DNA of 64,000 bases, taken from Stutzerimonas degradans (GTDB lineage Bacteria; Pseudomonadota; Gammaproteobacteria; Pseudomonadales; Pseudomonadaceae). The stretch lies in contig NZ_JAMOHV010000009.1 of assembly GCF_024448505.1 (NCBI RefSeq), positions 1 to 64,000 of the forward strand, written 5' to 3'. The translations under genes and the position numbers were made by a program. The notes under the pieces are model-generated. The model saw nothing but the letters and a program-made list of their open reading frames with translations, had not been told where the DNA came from and ran no database searches. The first letter of the stretch is position 1. Each line of letters opens with the position of its first letter. Below are positions 56,286 through 64,000 of this stretch, in pieces.

Positions 56286-57131
56286 TCATGACGGTTCTGG
56301 CTTGCGAGTCAGCATGACCAGGGCAATGCCGCAGAGAATCGCCGTACCGGCGATCAGCAGGCGGTCCGTCAGTGCTTCGCCAAGCAGCAACGCTCCGGCA
56401 ACGGCGGTCAGCAACGGCACGCTCAGTTGCACGCTGGCGGCCTGAATCGCCGTCAGACCGGGTAGCGCCGAATACCAGATGGCGTAGCCGACGCCGGAGG
56501 CGAGGGCGCCCGAGAGCAACGCGTAAACCAGGCCCGGGATATCCCACTGCAACTGATTCCAGACCGACAGGCTCAGCAGGATGCCCAGCGGCACCGCTCG
56601 CACGAAGTTGCCGGCCGTGGCATTCAGCGGGTTGGCGGTCCTGCGTCCCCGCAGCGAATAGATTCCCCAGGCGACTCCGGAAGCCAGCATCAGCAGCGCA
56701 GCGCGCCATGACGGTGTGCTGCTGCCCGGCAGCAGCAGAAATACCAGGCCGCCCATTGCCAGGATGAGGCCGAGTACCTGCCAGTGGCCGAATCGCTCGC
56801 CACGTATCAGACCCCAGACGATCATGCTCAGCTGCACGGCGCCGAACAGCAGCAACGCGCCGGTGCCGGCGTCGAGATGCAGATAGGCAAACGAGAACGC
56901 CGCGGCGTACACGAACAGGGCCGCCGCACCGTACCAGTCACCGTCCGGTATCGCGCGGCGTTCCCGCCGCAGCATCAGAAGCCAGAGTGTCAGCGCACCG
57001 CCAAGCAGGCGCACGCCGGTGAAGCTGGCGGGGTCTATGGCGGTGTCTCGCAAGGCGATCCGGCACAGCAGCGAATTGCCGGCGAAGGCAAGCATGGCCA
57101 AGGTGGTAAGCAGCAGAATGCGGGGTGTCAT
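56286..57131 (-). CDS. EamA/RhaT-family DMT permease
   Basis: 281 residues with ten transmembrane segments in two EamA repeats, drug/metabolite transporter superfamily. The N-terminal repeat ends near 130 and the second starts with ASGVAWGIYSLRGR. The LLGGALTLWLLMLRRERRAIPDGDW segment is typical. The substrate is unknown. A single-gene transcript, convergent with the DUF6586 gene. Confidence 0.85.
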   Translation of the reverse strand: MTPRILLLTTLAMLAFAGNSLLCRIALRDTAIDPASFTGVRLLGGALTLWLLMLRRERRAIPDGDWYGAAALFVYAAAFSFAYLHLDAGTGALLLFGAVQLSMIVWGLIRGERFGHWQVLGLILAMGGLVFLLLPGSSTPSWRAALLMLASGVAWGIYSLRGRRTANPLNATAGNFVRAVPLGILLSLSVWNQLQWDIPGLVYALLSGALASGVGYAIWYSALPGLTAIQAASVQLSVPLLTAVAGALLLGEALTDRLLIAGTAILCGIALVMLTRKPEPS

Positions 57132-57302
57132 GGAGACTCGGCCTGTTCTTGGTGTGTTGTGCCGGGCAGTGTCGGTTCGAGCAATGCTACGTCGTGGATG
57201 GCCACCGTGAAACCCGGATCGTAGCGGCTTGCCTGATGCCGGAAGGCTGCTGCGTCGATAGTCGGCTGGTACAATGCGCGCCTTTCTCGGAGAGCTGATC
57301 GA

Positions 57303-57542
57303 ATGCCTACCTCGTTTCTGGAAATTGTCGAACTACCTGACGGCCGCATCGTACTGCGCCGTGCCGAAGACGAAGAGGTGCTGGTGACGCTGGATTTCTC
57401 CGATGACGCAAAACTTTTTCTGCAGGGCCAGCATGTGGAAATTGCCAAGGCCATGTTCAACGTGGGCGTGCAGATGGCTGGACGGATGTCGGAAGGTGAT
57501 GGCGAGATCGAGTACGAGGATGAGCCGCGAGTACTGCACTGA
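57303..57542 (+). CDS. Conserved hypothetical protein (Pseudomonas PA3009-like)
   Basis: 79 residues, MPTSFLEIVELPDGRIVLRRAEDEEVLVTLDFSDDAKLFLQG, strongly acidic, with no signal peptide or membrane segment. The family is conserved in Pseudomonas at this position. Preceded by CTCGGAGAG seven bases before ATG. The function is unknown. Confidence 0.78.
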   Translation: MPTSFLEIVELPDGRIVLRRAEDEEVLVTLDFSDDAKLFLQGQHVEIAKAMFNVGVQMAGRMSEGDGEIEYEDEPRVLH

Positions 57543-57599
57543 GCGAGGTAGGTGTAGCGGGGAATTTGGCACGATCCATGTGCCGGCGGGACTATCTAG

Positions 57600-58067
57600 C
57601 TAGCGGCCCAGACGAATGTTGAGACTCTGAGCGTTGCCCAGGCTGGCGGCGCTGTGCAACGTGCTGCGCGTGCGGGCATCCATGTGAGCAAACCAGCTGA
57701 CGACGGTGTGGCTACAGCCGGAAGTCAGCGCCTTGCAGGTCAGCTCCAGTGCGCCCTGAATACCGCGCGGCTGCAGCAGAATGATGCGTTCGCGATTCAG
57801 CCCGGTTTCGCGCAGCCAGTGCGATGACAGAAATGCCGGAGGGGCGACCAGCGTCAGCCAGCGGCTGTCGGGGGCATCGCTGAGTTCGCGCAGCATGGGG
57901 GCGAGTAGCAGCCGACAGTGCTCGCTGTTGCCGCTCAGGCTCAACTCACTCAGGCGCTCGTGTTGCGGCGGCGGTGGCTCGGCGAGAAAGGGCGGCATGC
58001 CATGAGCGATCAGCCCCTCGAAGAGAGACAGCTGCGGCTTGGCGTTTGTCGTGGGGAAGTACTGCAT
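57600..58067 (-). CDS. sulA: SulA-like cell division inhibitor
   Basis: 155 residues. The SulA/RecA-like domain is at about 45-150 (WLTLVAPPAFLSSHWLRETGLNRERIILLQPRGIQGALELTCKALTSG). In the SOS response it blocks FtsZ assembly. It is second in the lexA operon, ten bases after the lexA stop, with AGGAGACG as Shine-Dalgarno, so its SOS control comes from the double LexA box ahead of lexA. No own SOS box was found between them. Confidence 0.88.
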   Translation of the reverse strand: MQYFPTTNAKPQLSLFEGLIAHGMPPFLAEPPPPQHERLSELSLSGNSEHCRLLLAPMLRELSDAPDSRWLTLVAPPAFLSSHWLRETGLNRERIILLQPRGIQGALELTCKALTSGCSHTVVSWFAHMDARTRSTLHSAASLGNAQSLNIRLGR

Positions 58068-58077
58068 CGAACGTCTC

Positions 58078-58686
58078 CTAGCGGCGTATCACGCCGACAC
58101 TCAAGCCCTCGATCACGAAGTCTTCATGTTCGAGATCTACTTCGATCGGTGCGAACTCGGCGTTTTCCGCCAGTAACCACACTTTGTCACCTTCGCGCTT
58201 GAGGCGCTTGACGGTAACCTCCTCGCCCACCCGTGCGACGACGACCTGACCGTTGCGCGCGTCGCGGGTGCTGTGGACCGCCAGCAAGTCGCCATCGATG
58301 ATGCCGATGTCCTTCATGCTCATGCCACGTACCCGCAGCAGGTAGTCGGCGCGCGGGTGGAAAAAGTCTGGGTTGATCTGGCAGGACTCCTCGACATGCT
58401 GTTGCGCCAGGATCGGTGCGCCTGCCGCCACCCGGCCGATAATCGGCAGACTGCCTTCCTGGGCAGCGGGCTCGAAGTCGGGAATGCGTATCCCGCGCGA
58501 GGCGCCGGGCGTCATCTCTATTGCACCTTTGCGCGCGAGCGCCTTGAGGTGTTCTTCGGCGGCGTTGGGCGACTTGAAGCCGAGCTCCTGCGCGATCTCG
58601 GCGCGCGTCGGCGGGTAGCCGTGGTCCTCCAGGCAACGCTTGATGAAGGCGAGGATTTCCGACTGGCGGGGCGTCAGCTTGATCAT
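58078..58686 (-). CDS. lexA: LexA repressor
   Basis: 202 residues. The N-terminal winged helix is at 1-68 ([34 protein letters not shown]). The Ala88-Gly89 self-cleavage site lies in VAAGAPI, and the Ser123 (GMSMKDIG) and Lys160 (VTVKRL) dyad is intact. It represses the SOS regulon and its own promoter, where two LexA boxes are present. The start ATG 58686 has GATCATGGCG flanking it. The gene is divergent from psrA. Confidence 0.97.
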   Translation of the reverse strand: MIKLTPRQSEILAFIKRCLEDHGYPPTRAEIAQELGFKSPNAAEEHLKALARKGAIEMTPGASRGIRIPDFEPAAQEGSLPIIGRVAAGAPILAQQHVEESCQINPDFFHPRADYLLRVRGMSMKDIGIIDGDLLAVHSTRDARNGQVVVARVGEEVTVKRLKREGDKVWLLAENAEFAPIEVDLEHEDFVIEGLSVGVIRR

Positions 58687-58694
58687 GGCGGTCT

Positions 58695-58729
58695 CTGTTC
58701 TTTTATACAGTGACTGGGATTATATACAG
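58695..58729 (-). promoter_or_regulatory. Two adjacent LexA (SOS) boxes
   Basis: CTG-N10-CAG is satisfied twice: CTGTTCTTTTATACAG (58695-58710) and CTGGGATTATATACAG (58714-58729), separated by three bases. They lie just before the lexA ATG, an autoregulatory layout like that in E. coli lexA. Confidence 0.9.
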
Positions 58730-58837
58730 TGATCGGGTGTTGGCAATCGAGTTCTGCGAGCATTCGGTCGCGACGGCGCTGAATGCGAAGATGAGCTAGG
58801 CGCCACGCCGCTTTCATGGTTGACTTGGCTATTGGCT

Positions 58838-58864
58838 GAAACGTAAGTTTCAAACAGATGTTTG
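58838..58864. promoter_or_regulatory. Tandem PsrA operator in the psrA promoter
   Basis: GAAAC-GTAA-GTTTC (58838-58851) and CAAAC-AGAT-GTTTG (58851-58864) are both perfect consensus sites and overlap by one base. The psrA start codon is 15 bp further on, so this fits autorepression. Confidence 0.85.
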
Positions 58865-58878
58865 TCATTGGAGGGGGC

Positions 58879-59586
58879 ATGGCGCAGTCCGAGACAGTCG
58901 AGCGCATTCTGGACGCAGCGGAGCAGCTGTTCGCTGAAAAAGGCTTCGCTGAGACTTCGCTTCGCCTGATCACCAGCAAGGCAGGCGTAAACCTGGCGGC
59001 GGTGAACTATCACTTCGGTTCGAAAAAGGCGCTGATTCAGGCAGTCTTCTCGCGCTTTCTTGGCCCCTTCTGCGCCAGCCTGGAACGCGAGCTGGATCGT
59101 CGCGAGTCGATTTCCGATAAGCCGGATACGCTCGAAGAACTGCTGGAAATACTGGTTGAGCAGGCCTTGGCGGTTAAACCACGCAGCGGCGACGACCTGT
59201 CGATTTTTATGCGCCTGCTGGGGCTTTCCTTCAGCCAGAGCCAGGGCCATCTGCGCCGCTATCTGGAAGACATGTACGGCAAGGTATTCCGCCGCTACAT
59301 GCTGCGTGTGCATGAGGCAGCGCCGAACATTCCGCCGATCGAGCTGTTCTGGCGCGTGCATTTCATGCTCGGTGCGGCGGCTTTCAGCATGTCCGGGATC
59401 AAGGCACTGCGCGCGATTGCCGAGAACGACTTCGGTGCCCGGACTTCGATCGAGCAAATCATGCGGATGATGGTGCCGTTCCTGGCGGCTGGCATGCGGG
59501 CCGAGAGCGGCGTGGCAGATGCTGCGCTGGCCGAGGCCCAGCCCAAGGGCAGGCGCAACGCCGTAGCCATGCCGGCTAAGGGCTGA
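58879..59586 (+). CDS. psrA: TetR-family fatty-acid regulator PsrA
   Basis: 235 residues. The HTH is in ERILDAAEQLFAEKGFAETSLRLITSKAGVNLAAVNYHFGSK (near 7-48). The C-terminal ligand domain includes FMRLLGLSFSQSQGHLRRYLEDM and PPIELFWRVHFMLGAAAFSM. PsrA represses fadBA and activates rpoS, and is derepressed by long-chain fatty acids. Start ATG 58879 has GGAGGGGGC upstream. Lies beside lexA as in P. aeruginosa. Confidence 0.95.
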   Translation: MAQSETVERILDAAEQLFAEKGFAETSLRLITSKAGVNLAAVNYHFGSKKALIQAVFSRFLGPFCASLERELDRRESISDKPDTLEELLEILVEQALAVKPRSGDDLSIFMRLLGLSFSQSQGHLRRYLEDMYGKVFRRYMLRVHEAAPNIPPIELFWRVHFMLGAAAFSMSGIKALRAIAENDFGARTSIEQIMRMMVPFLAAGMRAESGVADAALAEAQPKGRRNAVAMPAKG

Positions 59587-59626
59587 GGGTGCTAGGCGTC
59601 AGGTCCTTCGTCTAAGCTAGCCGCCC

Positions 59627-60163
59627 ATGACCCATCTCGATTGTTTGTACATCTCCCTTGCCGACCAGCAGCTCTACGGCTTTGCCGACGGCAAGTTGCG
59701 TTGCCGCTTGCCGGTATCCACCGCCCTCAATGGCGCCGGCGAGCGCAACGGCTCCGGTTGCACGCCACGTGGTCGGCATCAGGTACGTGCGCGTATCGGT
59801 GGCGATCTGCCGCTCGGCGCGGTGCTGCGTGGCCGGCGCTGGACCGGAGAAGTCTGGTCAGCCGAACTGCACGAGCGCTTTCCCGGGCGCGACTGGATTC
59901 TGAGCCGCATTCTCTGGCTGAGCGGCTGCGAAATCGGCCGCAATCGACTCGGCGATGTCGATACCTTTCGCCGCTACATCTACCTGCACGGCACGCCTGA
60001 TTGCGAACCCATGGGCGTTCCGCTGTCTCACGGTTGCATCCGTATGCGCAATGCCGATCTGGCGCGACTGTTCGAGCAGGTGCCGCTGCATTGCCCCGTC
60101 CACATAGAAGAACATGCCCGCCCGGAATGGGCCGGCGCCGAACTCGCTCAAGGATTTATCTGA
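59627..60163 (+). CDS. L,D-transpeptidase (YkuD domain)
   Basis: 178 residues. The YkuD active site HGTPDCEPMGVPLSHGCIRM shows the conserved H...SHGCIRM with catalytic Cys137. It cross-links or trims peptidoglycan tetrapeptides. No signal peptide was seen, so it may be a cytoplasmic or unconventional member. Immediately upstream of nagZ (3 bp gap), suggesting a shared wall-recycling operon. Confidence 0.9.
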   Translation: MTHLDCLYISLADQQLYGFADGKLRCRLPVSTALNGAGERNGSGCTPRGRHQVRARIGGDLPLGAVLRGRRWTGEVWSAELHERFPGRDWILSRILWLSGCEIGRNRLGDVDTFRRYIYLHGTPDCEPMGVPLSHGCIRMRNADLARLFEQVPLHCPVHIEEHARPEWAGAELAQGFI

Positions 60164-60166
60164 CCC

Positions 60167-61928
<1,762 letters not shown>

Positions 61929-62064
61929 GCGTCGACATACAAACGAGGTCGCGGACGGAAACCGGCCTGTCATCCAAATGTAGGAAACTGCCTTCTTTTA
62001 TGGTCGCTCCCCGTTGCGGCCCAAGCGCCGCTTGTTACACTGAGCCGTCCTTTGGAGTACCGGT

Positions 62065-62562
62065 ATGCTTTGCCCGCCACGAATAACAAGAACGCTAAAC
62101 ACCGTGGTTCTGCTGGGTCTTTTCAGCCTGCTGAGCGGTTGCTCCACCTGGTTCGGCGCCGAGTTTCGCGATCCGCGCGTCGAGCTGACGAAGGTCGAGA
62201 TCATCAAGGCGCGGCTGCTGGAACAGCAGTTTCTGCTGCGCTTTCGCATCGACAACCCCAACGACCGCAGCCTGCCGGTACGCGGGCTCGTCTACACGGT
62301 GCACCTGAACGATGTCGAACTGGCCAGCGGCGAATCCAGCGGCTGGCTGACGGTGCCGGCCAACGGCTTCGACTATTACGAAGTACCGGTGCATACCAAC
62401 CTGTGGCGACACATGAAATACATCGTGCGCCTGCTGGAAAAGCCTGATCGGCCGATCCGCTACCGCTTCGACGGCGAGATCAAGACCGGCCTGATGTTCG
62501 GCCGCAAGGTGCATGTCGCGAGCAATGGCGAGATAATCCCCGGCAACTTCATCCCTGAGTAG
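62065..62562 (+). CDS. LEA type 2 family lipoprotein
   Basis: 165 residues. Lipoprotein signal with lipobox LLSGC (Cys26). The mature part has the LEA14/WHy-like fold: [45 protein letters not shown]. The family is periplasmic, with a role in desiccation or envelope stress unclear. A ten-base gap to the next gene. Confidence 0.9.
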   Translation: MLCPPRITRTLNTVVLLGLFSLLSGCSTWFGAEFRDPRVELTKVEIIKARLLEQQFLLRFRIDNPNDRSLPVRGLVYTVHLNDVELASGESSGWLTVPANGFDYYEVPVHTNLWRHMKYIVRLLEKPDRPIRYRFDGEIKTGLMFGRKVHVASNGEIIPGNFIPE

Positions 62563-62572
62563 TAGACGCAAC

Positions 62573-62770
62573 ATGAACCACGAAACCCACGTCCACGGCC
62601 CCGACTGCAATCACGATCACGACCATGCGCACGATCACCATCATGTGCACGGGCCGCACTGCAATCACGGCCATCATGAGCCGGTGCGCAATCCGCTGAA
62701 GGACGTCGGTCGCAACGACCCGTGTCCGTGCGGCAGCCAGAAGAAATACAAGAAGTGCCACGGCGCCTGA
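62573..62770 (+). CDS. His-rich SEC-C motif small protein
   Basis: 65 residues. Residues 1-35 contain 15 histidines and an internal repeat [10 protein letters not shown] (7-16) / [10 protein letters not shown] (25-34). Residues 49-64 are a SEC-C zinc motif, [16 protein letters not shown] (Cys51, Cys53, Cys62, His63), as at the C-terminus of SecA and YecA-like proteins. It probably binds metal. The function is unknown, perhaps metallochaperone-like. Tightly packed with the LEA2 and DUF2489 genes. Confidence 0.85.
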   Translation: MNHETHVHGPDCNHDHDHAHDHHHVHGPHCNHGHHEPVRNPLKDVGRNDPCPCGSQKKYKKCHGA

Positions 62771-62776
62771 CCGACC

Positions 62777-63241
62777 ATGACTCCGCTCGTTGTCACGCTG
62801 CTGGTCGTCGCTACGCTGCTGGTCGGCGCGCTGGCTGGCTACGCGTTGTACCTGTGGCGCCGGGTGTGGCGTAACGAGCGACTGCTGGCTGAGGCGCAGA
62901 CCAAGCGTCACGCTGCGCTGGCTGAAGACCTGCGGATTCTCGCCAGCTGTCTGTTGGACGAGCAGCTGCCGTTGATCGAAGGTGCCATCCGCATCAAGGT
63001 GCTGCTCGACAACTACGACTCTGCACTGGGGCAGGACCCGCGCTGCGAGGTGTTCCAGAAACTGTTCGAGGCGACTGAGCAGGTCCCCACGCACGCTGCG
63101 TGGAAGGCACTGGACAGCAAGGAGCGACGCCGTCACGAGGCGAACTTCAGCGCCCTGGAACTGCAGCACAAGGCGGCCGCGCGACGCTCGGCGCGCTGGT
63201 TGCTCGACGAGGCGCTGCCCAACCCCGGCCGCGCGGCCTGA
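62777..63241 (+). CDS. DUF2489 family membrane protein
   Basis: 154 residues. One N-terminal transmembrane helix (about 2-24), then a coiled, charged segment and the DUF2489 domain ([28 protein letters not shown]). The function is unknown. Six bases after the SEC-C gene. Confidence 0.85.
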   Translation: MTPLVVTLLVVATLLVGALAGYALYLWRRVWRNERLLAEAQTKRHAALAEDLRILASCLLDEQLPLIEGAIRIKVLLDNYDSALGQDPRCEVFQKLFEATEQVPTHAAWKALDSKERRRHEANFSALELQHKAAARRSARWLLDEALPNPGRAA

Positions 63242-63317
63242 GGGTCAACCCCGGCACTTCCTGCGGCTCATACACTCACTACCATTACTACCGGCTTTGC
63301 GCTCTCAGGAGTCGTCG

Positions 63318-64000
63318 ATGACGCTGCGTCTGCCTTTTCCCTTGGTTCGCCTGACCGTTGGCATGGCGTTCGGCCTGGTCAGCCTTGCCGGTTGCCAGTC
63401 CTATCTGGACAACCGCTACAGCGCCGGCCTGCCGCCGGCGCAAGGTATCCAGCCGTTGTCCGGCCTGGCCGGCAGCGCGAGCATTCGGCGCAACTCCCTG
63501 GGGATGCCCTTGATCGAAACCTCGTCGTTTCACGATGCGCTGTTCGCGCTGGGCTACGTTCACGCCACGGACCGCCTGAGCCAGATGGTCAGTCTGCGCC
63601 TGACCGCTCAGGGCCGGTTGGCGGAGATGGCCGGACCGGGCGTGCTGGAGATCGACCGCTTCATGCGCACGGTGAATTTGCTCCAGAGTGCCGAGCTGCT
63701 CTATCGCGAAAGCTCGCCACGGATGAAGAAGTTCTTCGAGGTCTACGCCCGCGGCGTCAACGCCTATCTGTTCCGTCACCGCGACCGCTTGCCGATGGAT
63801 CTCGCCGAGTCCGGCTACCGCCCCGAATACTGGAAGCCCGAGGACTCGGTGCTGGTGTTCTGCCTGCTCAATTTCGGCCTGTCGGTAAACCTGCAGGAGG
63901 AGATCGCCGCGCTGGTCATGGCGCAGAAGGTCGGCAGCGACAAGCTGGCCTGGCTGCTGCCTACCTACCCGGACGAGCCGCTGCCGGTGGAGGAGGCGGC
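63318..64000 (+). CDS. quiP: Acyl-homoserine-lactone acylase QuiP, 5' part
   Basis: 228 codons seen, no stop, truncated by the window edge (full-length about 840-850). A lipobox-like LAGC (Cys26) precedes [30 protein letters not shown] and [35 protein letters not shown] are the penicillin-acylase alpha-chain start as in PA1032 QuiP. QuiP degrades long-chain AHLs in P. aeruginosa. The Ser at the beta-chain start lies beyond the window. Confidence 0.88.
   Translation, partial: MTLRLPFPLVRLTVGMAFGLVSLAGCQSYLDNRYSAGLPPAQGIQPLSGLAGSASIRRNSLGMPLIETSSFHDALFALGYVHATDRLSQMVSLRLTAQGRLAEMAGPGVLEIDRFMRTVNLLQSAELLYRESSPRMKKFFEVYARGVNAYLFRHRDRLPMDLAESGYRPEYWKPEDSVLVFCLLNFGLSVNLQEEIAALVMAQKVGSDKLAWLLPTYPDEPLPVEEA

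Overview
The window is a GC-rich gamma-proteobacterial chromosome segment. Gene content, gene order and protein sequence all point to the Pseudomonas stutzeri (Stutzerimonas) group. Three blocks recognised from memory match conserved Pseudomonas synteny: aceA to roxA; purB-hflD-mnmA-nudix-idh/icd-cspD/clpS-clpA-infA-bpt-aat-trxB/ftsK-lolA-rarA-crcB-serS-cysG-tRNA-Ser-tusDCBE; and fadBA-DUF1653-topA-DUF6586-sulA/lexA/psrA-LDT-nagZ-mtiP. No phage, plasmid or CRISPR signature was seen.

Layout. 1-0.66 kb: decayed IS3-family insertion sequence with duplicated terminal motifs. 0.66-5.8 kb: queD, an NhaC-type antiporter, an AI-2E/PerM permease and a Tat-exported PhoX phosphatase. 5.97-11.1 kb: isocitrate lyase behind a long leader that carries an RccR-like palindrome, then a coupled minus-strand operon of roxA, a GNAT enzyme, a DUF7931 protein and an orphan secretin-domain protein. 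11.2-25 kb: purB, hflD, mnmA, a Nudix hydrolase, two unrelated isocitrate dehydrogenases transcribed divergently, the ClpAS proteolysis genes with both N-end-rule aminoacyl transferases, infA and trxB. 25-36.3 kb: ftsK-lolA-rarA-crcB, serS, cysG, tRNA-Ser(UGA), a Bax-inhibitor-like protein, tusDCBE and ybiB. 36.4-45.3 kb: a more accessory stretch with a glutathionyl-hydroquinone reductase, a YqaA protein, an AraC regulator and a five-gene acyl-CoA catabolic cluster. 45.6-48.6 kb: a small Cys-rich membrane protein, a CrcZ/CrcY-type small RNA and oligopeptidase B. 49-64 kb: fadBA, topA, SOS genes lexA-sulA, psrA, a peptidoglycan and nucleoside salvage group, and the start of the acyl-homoserine-lactone acylase quiP, cut by the window edge.

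How it works together. The strongest regulatory theme is carbon control. An Hfq/Crc-sequestering small RNA with a perfect sigma-54 -24/-12 promoter and upstream GTAAC half-sites (CbrB-like) lies about 900 bp from the acyl-CoA cluster. At least two ribosome binding sites in that cluster, and that of the small membrane protein, carry the AANAANAA motif recognised by Hfq/Crc. Fatty-acid control is also visible: psrA and fadB each have the same tandem arrangement of two PsrA-like 14-mers overlapping by one base. At the glyoxylate branch point, aceA, idh and icd all lie within 13 kb.

Limits. All family assignments come from reading the sequence and recall of families. No searches or folding programs were run. 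Promoter and operator calls are pattern matches.
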